A stretch of DNA of 60,860 nt from an uncultured Clostridium sp. GTDB lineage: Bacteria; Bacillota; Clostridia; Lachnospirales; Lachnospiraceae. Both the position numbers and the translations under genes were made by a program. This document shows, one piece after another, positions 51,721 to 59,860 of this stretch. Every line of letters begins with the position of its first letter. Within the stretch, counting starts at the first letter, position 1. The stretch lies in the NCBI GenBank assembly GCA_902496665.1, contig CABVBU010000015.1:1-60860 (forward strand), read 5' to 3'. The notes under the pieces are model-generated. The model ran no database searches. It had not been told where the DNA came from and worked only from the letters and a program-made list of their open reading frames with translations.

Positions 51721-52593
51721 TTATTCCGCCGGTAAATTTTTGTAGAAATCAAGGATATCAGACCACAAGGCCGAAATATCAGAATTTGCCGAATCACTTT
51801 CCCGTCCATATAGAAAGATCGGCATGGAGAGATCAAAATTTTTCACGGGCAGGATCACGATATCGTCTGTCACAGGAAGATTTCGCTTGACCATGAGACC
51901 GATATATCTGCCGGAATCAATGGCCTTAAACATGTCGGAGGAATTGCGCCCAAGAAAGGCGATCCGGGGATGCAGCCCGAATTCCGGATGCTGTTCCCCT
52001 ACCGTATTTAAGATCGAGTAGGGGGCATCCGTGGAACAGAAGGAATATCTCTGCAGCTCCTCCAGGTCAACGGAATTCCGTGAAGCCAAGGGATGATTTT
52101 TACTGACAACGAAGACAACTTTCTGCATGCAGAGGACCTCCTGGCGGATCCTGGCGTGATGCATGATGCCCATGGTGATCACGAGATCACAGTTCTTTGA
52201 GAGCAGTTCCTGCTCCCAGTCCAGTGGGATCACAGCGACACGGAGATTCGTTCCCTTTTCAATTAAAAAATCGATCAGCATGGAGTTTGCCGGGGAGGTG
52301 GAACAGGCGAGACGGATAAAGTCCACGGAACTCCGCTTTAACGCCTCCATCTCCGCCATGCAGGTCTCCATGATCAATCCCGCTTCCGTAACACCCCGGA
52401 GAAAGATCCTGCCGTACTCGTTTAACTGGATGCCGCGTCCGTTTCGATCGAAGAGCTGGTATCCGAGCTCCGCCTCCAGCCGCTTGATGGAAGCGGAGAG
52501 GGATGGCTGGGTGATGTTTAATTTCTGTGCTGCCCGGTTCATATGCTGAAGTTCGGCAACTGTGGTAAAATACTTTAAAGATGACAAGTCCAT
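51721..52593 (-). CDS. LysR-family transcriptional regulator
   Basis: 290 residues. The N-terminal winged helix (1-60) is MDLSSLKYFTTVAELQHMNRAAQKLNITQPSLSASIKRLEAELGYQLFDR; a substrate-binding domain of the periplasmic-protein fold follows. AGGAGG precedes the ATG on the minus strand. Divergent from the DASS transporter and convergent with the UGSC-domain gene, so it is the natural candidate regulator for both. LysR proteins usually activate when bound to a pathway intermediate. The start of the convergent 51653-51720 gap holds no obvious shared terminator. Confidence 0.92.
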   Translation of the reverse strand: MDLSSLKYFTTVAELQHMNRAAQKLNITQPSLSASIKRLEAELGYQLFDRNGRGIQLNEYGRIFLRGVTEAGLIMETCMAEMEALKRSSVDFIRLACSTSPANSMLIDFLIEKGTNLRVAVIPLDWEQELLSKNCDLVITMGIMHHARIRQEVLCMQKVVFVVSKNHPLASRNSVDLEELQRYSFCSTDAPYSILNTVGEQHPEFGLHPRIAFLGRNSSDMFKAIDSGRYIGLMVKRNLPVTDDIVILPVKNFDLSMPIFLYGRESDSANSDISALWSDILDFYKNLPAE

Positions 52594-52615
52594 AAAGAGC
52601 CTCCTGTTGACAAAG

Positions 52616-52628
52616 CAAACGCTGTTAG
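52616..52628 (-). promoter_or_regulatory. CTAACA-N2-GTTTG site at the LysR promoter
   Basis: On the minus strand CTAACAGCGTTTG lies just downstream of the lysR -10 element, where a bound protein would block transcription. It resembles the sites at 48402, 52757 and 60823. Confidence 0.5.
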
Positions 52629-52636
52629 CTAAAATG

Positions 52637-52665
52637 AGTGTATCACATTATGAGAGTAAGGTCAA
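52637..52665 (-). promoter_or_regulatory. Promoter of the lysR gene
   Basis: On the minus strand TTGACC (52660-52665), a 17-base spacer and TACACT (52637-52642). Confidence 0.65.
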
Positions 52666-52747
52666 TCAATCGTTAAACCGATAACTATAAAACTATTGAT
52701 TTTAAGATAAATAACTATCAACCTATTTTGTATAGAATAAAAGCAAT

Positions 52748-52777
52748 TTGACGAAGCTAACATTGTTAGTGTATATT
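52748..52777 (+). promoter_or_regulatory. Promoter of the DASS transporter gene, with embedded palindrome
   Basis: TTGACG (52748-52753), an 18-base spacer and TATATT (52772-52777). The palindrome CTAACA-T-TGTTAG (52757-52769) lies wholly inside the spacer, an arrangement typical of a repressor site. Confidence 0.7.
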
Positions 52778-52823
52778 GGTGATAGCAAGTTGTGAAAACT
52801 ATACAAATGGAAAGGGGATAATT

Positions 52824-54248
52824 ATGACAAATTTGAAAAAAAATCCAATTTTTCAAATTGGCTGTATCATCGTAGCTGCTGTCCTTGTCCTGGGAAGTCT
52901 GGTCATCGCACCGCCTGAGGGGTTATCACCGGAAGGATGGACCATGCTGGCGATCGTCATCGGAGCGATGATCCTGTTTATCAGCGAGGCGATGCCGCTT
53001 GCGGCAACCTGCTTTATGATCATTGTTACCATGAAGTATACCGGCGTTGTTGGATGGAAAGCGATCCAGCAATCCGCATGTTCCAGTACCGTATTCTTCT
53101 GTATGGCAGGTTTCGGAATCGGAGCCGCGCTGCAGAATACGAACCTGGCGGCAATTCTCTTAAGAGCACTTTACCGTCTCGGAAAGGGCGATGCGAGAAA
53201 GATGATCAGCGCAGTCTGCTGGCTGTCCGCAATCATCTCCATCTTCGTCTCTGATGGAGCAGCCCAGATCGTTGTTCTGGCAGTTGTTACCGGCGTTGTA
53301 AAAGCTTTCGGAGATCCGGAGCCGGGCACAAGCAGACTGGCAGGCGGAATGATGATGGCGATCACGATCGGAGCTTTCACTGGTGGATTATTCCTCCCGT
53401 GCTCCAACAGTGTAAACGTAGCGATCATGGACCTCAGCGAGGTCGTATCCGGAACACCGATGACATTCTTCCAGTGGGCACTGTTCGGAATCCCGTGCGG
53501 ACTTATCTTAACGATCTTCGCGTCCTGGATGCTTCCGCGCTACTTCAAACCGGAGCAGTTATCTGAAAAGCAGAAATCCGATGTCGAGAAGCTGTTCTCC
53601 GAGATCCCGGATCACTTCGAGAAGAAGGATAAATGGTATATCGTTATCACAACGATCATGATCGTGTTATGGTTCGCAAGCAACTGGGTAAAGAAAGTCG
53701 ATACCGCGACAGTTGCGATGGCTGGCATGTTCTTAATGATGATGCCGGGAATCAATCTTTTAAGCGCGAAAGATTACAAGAAAAACTTCTCCGCAATGGT
53801 AGTCGTTACCATGCTCTGCATTTTCCCGTTAGCATCCGGAATGAGCAGCACTGGTGCTGGTGAGTGGGTCGTTAACAAGATCTTTGCTGATTCTGCAAGC
53901 TGGAACCTTATCGTGATCTTCATCATGGCTACCATCGCCGCATTCCTGGTTCACTGCCTCGTACCGCAGGGTTCCGCAAACGGCGCACTGAGCGCTACCG
54001 TGATCGCTCCGGTCCTTGTAGGAGCAGGCGTTCCGGTATCCGCGGCAATGGCACTGATCGGTATCCAGGCGGGTACAGGTTTCCTGTTCCCGATCGAAGG
54101 AACATGGCAGTACACATTCGGAACCGGCCACTACAGCTTCACAGACTGTATCAAAGGAAACTGGCCGATCACACTTGTCGGAATGCTCTGCTGCGTGATC
54201 GTGATCCCGATCCTCTCCATGATCTTTGGAGGAATTGGCCTGATCTAA
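52824..54248 (+). CDS. DASS/SLC13-family organic-anion:sodium symporter
   Basis: 474 residues, about eleven to twelve membrane spans. It has EGLSPEGWTMLAIVIGAMILFISEAMPLAATC, FVSDGAAQIVVLAVV and, near the end, FLVHCLVPQGSANGALSATVIAPVLVGAGVP and GFLFPIEGTWQYTFGTGHYSF. The two re-entrant substrate/sodium motifs match the divalent-anion symporter superfamily (di- and tricarboxylates and similar acids). AAAGGGG before ATG 52824. Divergent from lysR. It is the probable uptake system for the acid handled by the neighbouring enzymes. Confidence 0.85.
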   Translation: MTNLKKNPIFQIGCIIVAAVLVLGSLVIAPPEGLSPEGWTMLAIVIGAMILFISEAMPLAATCFMIIVTMKYTGVVGWKAIQQSACSSTVFFCMAGFGIGAALQNTNLAAILLRALYRLGKGDARKMISAVCWLSAIISIFVSDGAAQIVVLAVVTGVVKAFGDPEPGTSRLAGGMMMAITIGAFTGGLFLPCSNSVNVAIMDLSEVVSGTPMTFFQWALFGIPCGLILTIFASWMLPRYFKPEQLSEKQKSDVEKLFSEIPDHFEKKDKWYIVITTIMIVLWFASNWVKKVDTATVAMAGMFLMMMPGINLLSAKDYKKNFSAMVVVTMLCIFPLASGMSSTGAGEWVVNKIFADSASWNLIVIFIMATIAAFLVHCLVPQGSANGALSATVIAPVLVGAGVPVSAAMALIGIQAGTGFLFPIEGTWQYTFGTGHYSFTDCIKGNWPITLVGMLCCVIVIPILSMIFGGIGLI

Positions 54249-54270
54249 AAACATACATAATAGGCTGACG

Positions 54271-54320
54271 ATAAAGGCGGCCGGGGCTGCGGGGAAACGG
54301 CTTCGGCTGCCTTTATTTTA
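54271..54320 (+). terminator. Terminator or attenuator after the transporter gene
   Basis: ATAAAGGCGGCC (54271-54282) pairs with GGCTGCCTTTAT (54305-54316), followed by TTTTA. The next ribosome site starts at once, so partial read-through into the lactonase gene is likely. Confidence 0.65.
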
Positions 54321-54331
54321 TGGAGGTGTTT

Positions 54332-55525
54332 ATGGAAAAAAAGACATTTGCTTATGTGGGAACATGGACGGTCCAGGCGTCGGAAAATGGCGGAGGAATT
54401 GGTGTCTATGAATATCATGAGGCCGATGGGGGTCTCACACACAGGAAAACCGTTCGGCCGGATATTACAGCAGGAATGATGTGCGTGGATCAGAAAAGAG
54501 GAATTCTGTACGCAGTGGATGAGAGAACAGACAGCGAAGAGTTTTTTCATGAAGGCGGGGGCGGAAGAGTCCTGGCGTTTTTCATCGATCCGGAGACAGG
54601 AGACCTCTTGGAACTCGGGGACGAACAGCCGACATTCGGACTGCTCCCCGCGTATCTTGCACAGGATGGAAGCAGAAACTGGCTGATCGCCTGCAACCAC
54701 AGCAACCGGAAAACGGTCACGAAACATGTCAGGGGAGAGGACGGAATGTACCATGTTATTACGGAGTACAGCGATGTGTCGGCTGTTCTTTATCCGCTGG
54801 ATCAGAAAGGACGGATTGGAAAAGCGGTCCAGATCATTGATTTTCCGGTGGACTGGAGCCGGAGACCGTCGAAGACGGCATGCCTTCACTGCGTGAAGTT
54901 TGCTCCGGACGGAAAACATTTCGTCCTGACAGACATGAAGCAGGACCTGGTTCTCACCTATGAGCTGGATCAGGAGAACGGCAGAATGATCGAACGGGAC
55001 AGAAAAACGTGGAGAGATGGGAATTATCCCCACTATGCAGCATTTCACCCGGAACACCCGGTCTTTTATCTAAACAACGAGCACGCCCATGTTCTTGACG
55101 TGGTGCATGTGGATGAAAACTGGAAGATGGAGATCATCCAGACCATTGATGTGACACCGGATCTTGATTTTGACATGACCGGAAAGAAGGTCATGCAGAC
55201 AGATGTGGGAGTCAGTGCGGACGGAAGATATGTGTATGATCTGTACCGGGGTGCGAATTCCATCTGGGTGTTCGAGGTGAATGAGGCGGATGGAACATTA
55301 AAAAAGAAACAGGAATTTAAGTTCGGAAAAGAGGGGAATCCGAGAGGTTTTGCTTTCTCGCCGGATGGAAAGTTTATTCTCGTGGCCAATAATGCCGCCC
55401 ACCAGGTGATCACGCTGAAAGTCCTTCCAGACGGGCATCTTGAGGAGACGGGAAAAGCGGACGGAAACTTAAGATTTCCGGGAAATATTTCCTTTTATAC
55501 AGGAAATGATACAGGAAACAGGTAA
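54332..55525 (+). CDS. Beta-propeller lactonase (6-phosphogluconolactonase-like)
   Basis: 397 residues. A repeated propeller pattern: YVGTWTVQASENGGGIGVYEYHEADGGLTH, LHCVKFAPDGKHFVLTDMKQDLVLTYELD, VGVSADGRYVYDLYRGANSIWVFEV and PRGFAFSPDGKFILVANNAAHQVITLKV. These are the blades of the Pgl/lactonase family (COG2706), which opens sugar-acid lactones and, in relatives, muconolactone. ATG 54332 follows GGAGG; the ATG at 54320 lies upstream of that site. Given the decarboxylase genes that follow, a pathway lactone is a more likely substrate than 6-phosphogluconolactone (inference). Confidence 0.82.
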   Translation: MEKKTFAYVGTWTVQASENGGGIGVYEYHEADGGLTHRKTVRPDITAGMMCVDQKRGILYAVDERTDSEEFFHEGGGGRVLAFFIDPETGDLLELGDEQPTFGLLPAYLAQDGSRNWLIACNHSNRKTVTKHVRGEDGMYHVITEYSDVSAVLYPLDQKGRIGKAVQIIDFPVDWSRRPSKTACLHCVKFAPDGKHFVLTDMKQDLVLTYELDQENGRMIERDRKTWRDGNYPHYAAFHPEHPVFYLNNEHAHVLDVVHVDENWKMEIIQTIDVTPDLDFDMTGKKVMQTDVGVSADGRYVYDLYRGANSIWVFEVNEADGTLKKKQEFKFGKEGNPRGFAFSPDGKFILVANNAAHQVITLKVLPDGHLEETGKADGNLRFPGNISFYTGNDTGNR

Positions 55526-55565
55526 CACGCTGCGGTCTGCCTGGTGCAGAACGCGGAAATACTTA

Positions 55566-55571
55566 TATAAT
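55566..55571 (+). promoter_or_regulatory. Possible -10 of the ubiD operon
   Basis: TATAAT at 55566-55571 with no clear -35; the 72-base gap also allows co-transcription with the lactonase gene. Confidence 0.35.
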
Positions 55572-55597
55572 GTTCAAAAAGTAACGAGGAGGAACAT

Positions 55598-57076
55598 GTG
55601 AAAATGAAAGTAAATGATCTGAGAAGTGCCCTGGAATTATTAAAGACGATTCCGGGACAGTTAGCGGAGACGGACGTGGAAGTGGAGCCGATGGCGGAGC
55701 TTTCCGGCGTTTACCGCTATGTGGGAGCTGGCGGTACGGTAAAGAGACCGACAAAAGAGGGACCGGCGGTGGTCTTCAACAACATCAAGGGCCACCCGGA
55801 CGCAAAGGTGGCGATCGGCGTCCTGGCCAGCAGAAAGCGCGTGGCAAAGCTTTTAGACTGCGAACCCCAGGAAGTCGGAAAGAAGCTCTATAAGAGCGTG
55901 GAACATCCGGTTCCGCCGGTGGTGAGCGAGGAAAAGCCGCTCTGCCAGGAGGTGGTGCATCTGGCATCCGATCCGGATTTTGATCTCCACAAACTTGTTC
56001 CGGCACCGACAAACACACCGGATGATGCGGGCCCATATATCACCCTCGGCATGTGCTATGCCACACACCCGGATACCGGAAAACATGACGTGACGATCCA
56101 CAGACTCTGCATCCAGGGAAAGGATGAGCTTTCCATCTTCTTCACACCTGGTGCCCGCCACATCGGCGCTATGGCAGAGCGGGCGGAGGAGCTTGGACAG
56201 GTTCTCCCGATCTCCGTCAGCATCGGCGTGGATCCTGCCATCGAGATCGGCTCCTGCTTTGAGCCTCCGACCACACCGTTAGGATACGATGAGCTTTCCG
56301 TAGCGGGAGCACTCCGGGGTGAGCCGGTAAAGCTTACAAAATGCGTCTCTGTGGACGAGTATGCCATCGCCAACGCGGAATATGTCATCGAGGGCGAAGT
56401 GATTCCGGGAGAGAGGATCGTGGAGGACCAGAACAGCCACACTGGATTCGCGATGCCGGAGTTCCCGGGTTACACAGGAAAAGCGTGCCCGGTATGCTGG
56501 AAGATCAAGGTGAAAGCCGTGACACACCGGAACCATCCGATCATGCAGACCTGCATCGGACCCAGCGAGGAACATGTCTCCATGGCGGGTATCCCGACGG
56601 AGGCCAGTATTTACGGCATGATCGAGAAGGCCATGCCTGGAAAGCTCCAGAATGTTTACTGCTGTTCCCCGGGCGGCGGAAAGTACATGGCGGTGCTGCA
56701 GTTTAAGAAAACGGTGGACAGCGATGAGGGAAGACAGAGACAGGCGGCGCTGCTTGCATTCTCCGCATTCAGCGAGCTGAAACATATCTTCCTCGTGGAT
56801 GAGGACGTGGACTGCTTCGACATGAACGATGTCCTCTGGGCGATGAACACGAGATTCCAGGGAGATAAGGACATTATCACGATCCCGGGCGTCCGCTGCC
56901 ATCCGTTAGATCCGTCCAGCGATCCGGCCTATTCCGATTCCATCAGGGATCACGGGATCGCCTGCAAGACGATCTTTGACTGCACGGTGCCTTTTGACCA
57001 GAAAGACCGGTTTGTCCGTTCCAGATTCCTGGAACTTGATCCGAAAAAGTGGTTCCCGGACGGGGATGTCTTATGA
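55598..57076 (+). CDS. UbiD-family prenyl-FMN-dependent decarboxylase
   Basis: 492 residues, typical for UbiD. N-terminal domain with VVFNNIKGHPDAKVAIGVLASRKRVA, then LHKLVPAPTNTPDDAGPYITLGM and VTIHRLCIQGKDELSIFF, whose Arg probably matches the catalytic Arg. EYVIEGEVIPGERIVED and the C-terminal VRCHPLDPSSDPAYSDSI (KTIFDCTVPF) follow. UbiD enzymes (de)carboxylate aromatic or unsaturated acids. The neighbouring UbiX and LpdD-like genes recall the gallate/protocatechuate decarboxylase sets (lpdBCD). The start is GTG 55598, 5 bases after GAGGAGG; ATG 55604 is possible. Substrate not predictable. Confidence 0.9.
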   Translation: MKMKVNDLRSALELLKTIPGQLAETDVEVEPMAELSGVYRYVGAGGTVKRPTKEGPAVVFNNIKGHPDAKVAIGVLASRKRVAKLLDCEPQEVGKKLYKSVEHPVPPVVSEEKPLCQEVVHLASDPDFDLHKLVPAPTNTPDDAGPYITLGMCYATHPDTGKHDVTIHRLCIQGKDELSIFFTPGARHIGAMAERAEELGQVLPISVSIGVDPAIEIGSCFEPPTTPLGYDELSVAGALRGEPVKLTKCVSVDEYAIANAEYVIEGEVIPGERIVEDQNSHTGFAMPEFPGYTGKACPVCWKIKVKAVTHRNHPIMQTCIGPSEEHVSMAGIPTEASIYGMIEKAMPGKLQNVYCCSPGGGKYMAVLQFKKTVDSDEGRQRQAALLAFSAFSELKHIFLVDEDVDCFDMNDVLWAMNTRFQGDKDIITIPGVRCHPLDPSSDPAYSDSIRDHGIACKTIFDCTVPFDQKDRFVRSRFLELDPKKWFPDGDVL

Positions 57077-57642
57077 GGAGGCGGATCATTGTAGGCGCCA
57101 CGGGAGCCAGCGGGATGCCGTTGCTCACAAAGTGCCTGGAACTGATTAAAAAAGACGGAGATTTGGAAAGCTGGCTGATCTTGAGCGATGGCGCAAAGCT
57201 GACTCTGCGGCAGGAGATGCCGGGGGAGGAGAAAAAGGTCCTGGAACTCGCCGATCATGTGCTTGAGAACACGGAGATCGGCGCAGGTCCCGCCAGCGGA
57301 TCATTTAAGGCTGCGGGCATGCTCATCGTTCCCTGCAGCATGAAGACCGTGGCTGGGATCCACGCGGGATACGGGGAGAACCTGATCCTGCGGGCGGCGG
57401 ATGTGACGATCAAAGAACAGAGGCCCCTGGTCCTGGCGGCCAGGGAGACGCCGCTCAGCGCCATCCACCTGCGGAATCTCTCGGAACTCTCCATGATCCC
57501 AGGAGTGCGGATCATCCCGCCGATGATGACGTTCTATCACCGGCCGGAGAGCATCGACGAGATGGTCTACCACATTGCGGCGAAACTTGTGGAGCCATTC
57601 GGAGTGGAAGCGGAGGAATATCGAAGATGGACGGGAATCTGA
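57073..57642 (+). CDS. UbiX-family flavin prenyltransferase
   Basis: 189 residues. RRIIVGATGASGM (FMN phosphate loop), MLIVPCSMKTVAGIHAGY and LVLAARETPLSAIHLRNLSELS are the UbiX signatures. It makes prenylated FMN, the UbiD cofactor. Its ATG at 57073 overlaps the ubiD stop (ATGA), so the two are translationally coupled. The ATG at 57049 lies deep inside ubiD and is rejected. Confidence 0.94.
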   Translation: MRRRIIVGATGASGMPLLTKCLELIKKDGDLESWLILSDGAKLTLRQEMPGEEKKVLELADHVLENTEIGAGPASGSFKAAGMLIVPCSMKTVAGIHAGYGENLILRAADVTIKEQRPLVLAARETPLSAIHLRNLSELSMIPGVRIIPPMMTFYHRPESIDEMVYHIAAKLVEPFGVEAEEYRRWTGI

Positions 57643-58016
57643 TCAGAAGAGAGAAGCTGTCATTCGCGGAACTTGAGGTCGGGGTCCGCTGGATCGGAGA
57701 CGACATTGCGGTGTGGGTGAACGGCGGAGACCGCCCCCACATCGGTTGCGTCGTCCAGGCGGTGCCGAGATTGTCCTTAACGGGCGATGGGAGCAGGAGT
57801 GCCACATCCTCGGTCTTAAATCTTACAGGACACAAGGATGAATTCCTGTGCCGGGAGCTGGCGGAGACGATCTGCGCTGCCACAGGCCGGGTGACGGTCT
57901 GCACCGGCGGATTTCACTGTGATGGAATGACGAAGGAGAAGATCGCGGAAGTTGTGGACACGGTGAAGAGGATCGCGGGAGAGCTTGCCGGGGAACTCAG
58001 AACAGTCAGATCATAG
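57627..58016 (+). CDS. LpdD-like prenylated-flavin chaperone
   Basis: 129 residues. It reads ELEVGVRWIGDDIAVWVNGGDRPHIGCVVQAVPRLSLTGDGSRSATSSVLNLTGHKDEFLCRELAE, and ends with a helix. Size, position after UbiX and the G-G-D-R-P-H-I-G / T-G-H-K-D-E patterns fit the LpdD-like domain, proposed to help load prenyl-FMN into UbiD. The gene overlaps ubiX by 16 bases. A terminator follows, closing the ubiD-ubiX-lpdD operon. Confidence 0.8.
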   Translation: MDGNLIRREKLSFAELEVGVRWIGDDIAVWVNGGDRPHIGCVVQAVPRLSLTGDGSRSATSSVLNLTGHKDEFLCRELAETICAATGRVTVCTGGFHCDGMTKEKIAEVVDTVKRIAGELAGELRTVRS

Positions 58017-58088
58017 ATCTCAGACAACCAGAAAAATCGCAGTCAGATAACGTTGAACAATAAGCAGAACAAGCATGAAAGAAATAAG

Positions 58089-58125
58089 AGTGCATCGAAA
58101 CGGAGGTCATTTCGATGCACTTTTT
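58089..58125 (+). terminator. Terminator of the ubiD operon
   Basis: GTGCATCGAAA (58090-58100) pairs with TTTCGATGCAC (58110-58120), then TTTTT. Confidence 0.9.
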
Positions 58126-58144
58126 CGTGCCAAAGAAAACTGGT

Positions 58145-58199
58145 AAAGAAGAACTGCCGCCCAACAAAGTAATTTCTGCTGGGCGGCAGTTCTTCTTTT
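58145..58199. terminator. Bidirectional terminator before the carboxylesterase gene end
   Basis: GAAGAACTGCCGCCCA (58148-58163) and its exact inverse (58180-58195), with AAA before and TTTT after; ends the minus-strand esterase gene and backs up the ubiD terminator. Confidence 0.9.
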
Positions 58200-58245
58200 G
58201 ATAGGTTTTATGAAATTATAGGAGAGAAAACTTGATTTTTCCGGA

Positions 58246-59667
58246 TCATAGTCCGTTCAGGTCCTTGATCACACCCGGATGGTTCGTCACGAAGCGGATG
58301 GCCCGTTCGGTGACTTCCGTCTTCATGAGCTGCTCGATCTGACAGCCCTCATCGGTAACATGAAGGGAAACACGGTGGTCTTTGGAGTATACCGGCCATT
58401 CCGGGAGTCCGTCGCCGTTCGGGTCTCCGTTCCAGGCGAAGTTTGCCCAGTAGCTTGTGAGCATGTCGGAGAGCTCGAAATCGTAGTCATCGAAATCTTT
58501 CTCGTTTAAGGTTCCCATAACGTATGTGATCTCGCTGCCGTGAGGCGTCTTATTCGTTTCGCTGGCCCAGCGCTTTTTCGGCTGTGTCCGCTCAAAGTGG
58601 TAAGTATAGATCGGACGGCGTCCGGTATCCACATTTCTCTGAGCCCAGGCAACACCGCGGGAGTAGACGAAAGCCGGGATCATGGTCTCGTCCGGAACGT
58701 CTTTTCTTACGATCTTGATCCATCCGTTATCGCCGCTCACGGAGCCGGAGATCACCGGGATATCTGCGGCCTCGCCTTTCCAGATCGTAACGCCAGGTGT
58801 CTCTAAAAGGGAGAATCCATCCGTATCCGGCTGGAACACGGATTTTTCCCAGAATTCCAGTTCCCCGATGGTGGCGTCCTGGAGCTTGTCGCAGACCTCA
58901 GAGGCATCCTTCGTCATAATATCCTCGAGAGTCCAGTCCAGGGACTTCATTCCGCGTTCACAGATATCCATCTTTTCTTCTAACGGGCGGTAGTAGTCGG
59001 AATCGGTGATGCCGCTGCCGGACTCCACGATGACCCGCTTCATGATATCGCGGGAGAGCGGGGAACACATGAGCATTCTTGTGGACATGCCGCCTGCGGA
59101 GAAACCGAATACGGTGATGTTGTCTGGATCACCGCCAAAGGCAGAGATATTTGCCTGTACCCATTTTAAGGCTGCGATCTGGTCTAAGAGACCGTTGTTT
59201 CCGGTGGTTCCGTCGCGTTTCGCAAGCTCCGGGAGAGCGATGTATCCCAGGGCGCCGAGACGGTAGTTGAAAGTGACGAGGATCACGCCGCGTTCATTGA
59301 GCGCATCTCCGTCAAATTCCTTTGAGGTGCCGCAGCCGGTAGTAAATCCGCCGCCGTGGATCCAGAACATAACTGGAAGCTTCTCGTTTGGAGCTTTTGC
59401 GGGCGTCCAGATATTTAAATAGAGACAATCCTCGGAGATCTCGGTCACATCGGGATCTTCAAAAGGTCTCCGCTGTATCGCGGAGGGAGAATAGTGGTCA
59501 CAGAGAAGTTCACCTTCCCACGGATCCACAGGTCTTGGCGGGGCAAAACGCAGGGAACCAACCGGCGGTTTTGCGTAAGGAACGCCCTTAAAGACAGTGT
59601 TGGATGGAGTTTTTCCGGGAATGCCCCGAAGAACACCGTATTTTGTATAGGCAGTCGTCAGTGCCAT
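58246..59667 (-). CDS. Type-B carboxylesterase
   Basis: 473 residues. Alpha/beta-hydrolase of the carboxylesterase type B family: TKYGVLRGIPG, VFKGVPYAKPPVGSLRFAPPRPV, LPVMFWIHGGGFTTGCG (oxyanion hole), the nucleophile elbow VFGFSAGGMSTRM (Ser in GFSAG) and the late His in TPHGSEI. No signal peptide, so a cytosolic ester hydrolase. The start ATG 59667 follows AAAGGATG; a 50-codon upstream extension is A/T-rich and crosses the promoter, so it is rejected. The promoter carries operator repeats. It could free an aromatic or hydroxy acid from an ester for the UbiD pathway. Confidence 0.92.
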   Translation of the reverse strand: MALTTAYTKYGVLRGIPGKTPSNTVFKGVPYAKPPVGSLRFAPPRPVDPWEGELLCDHYSPSAIQRRPFEDPDVTEISEDCLYLNIWTPAKAPNEKLPVMFWIHGGGFTTGCGTSKEFDGDALNERGVILVTFNYRLGALGYIALPELAKRDGTTGNNGLLDQIAALKWVQANISAFGGDPDNITVFGFSAGGMSTRMLMCSPLSRDIMKRVIVESGSGITDSDYYRPLEEKMDICERGMKSLDWTLEDIMTKDASEVCDKLQDATIGELEFWEKSVFQPDTDGFSLLETPGVTIWKGEAADIPVISGSVSGDNGWIKIVRKDVPDETMIPAFVYSRGVAWAQRNVDTGRRPIYTYHFERTQPKKRWASETNKTPHGSEITYVMGTLNEKDFDDYDFELSDMLTSYWANFAWNGDPNGDGLPEWPVYSKDHRVSLHVTDEGCQIEQLMKTEVTERAIRFVTNHPGVIKDLNGL

Positions 59668-59753
59668 AATTACACATCCTTTCAGAAAAAATAAACTGGG
59701 TGGAATTATGTACACGAGACAGGGGAATGTCAAGAAATGATAAGAACAATAAA

Positions 59754-59790
59754 ATATCTTTTCTAAAAGATATCTAAAAGATATTCTTTT
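59754..59790 (-). promoter_or_regulatory. Operator cluster of the esterase gene
   Basis: ATATCTTTT-CT-AAAAGATAT is a perfect palindrome (59754-59773). It overlaps a GATATC/TATCTAAAAGATA repeat (59769-59783). The cluster lies just downstream of the -10, a classic repressor position. The 12-mer ATATCTAAAAGA recurs at 60707-60718. Confidence 0.75.
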
Positions 59791-59793
59791 TGC

Positions 59794-59822
59794 ATTATAC
59801 ACGAAAAAAAACGGCAAGTCAA
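59794..59822 (-). promoter_or_regulatory. Promoter of the esterase gene
   Basis: On the minus strand TTGACT (59817-59822), a 17-base spacer and TATAAT (59794-59799). The -35 lies within the stem of the upstream gene's terminator. Confidence 0.85.
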
Positions 59823-59842
59823 GATGCTGACTGCCGTTTTTT
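59804..59842 (-). terminator. Terminator of the GntR-UTRA gene
   Basis: On the minus strand AACGGCAGTCA pairs with TGAC(T)TGCCGTT, followed by a run of T. It overlaps the esterase promoter. Confidence 0.85.
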
Positions 59843-59860
59843 GAATCGTTTTATCGCATG

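Noticed and set aside
54332..55525. Assigning the lactonase as pentose-phosphate 6-phosphogluconolactonase
   Set aside because: Family match is real, but there is no glucose-6-phosphate or 6-phosphogluconate dehydrogenase nearby and the neighbours point to an organic-acid pathway; left as a lactonase of unknown substrate.
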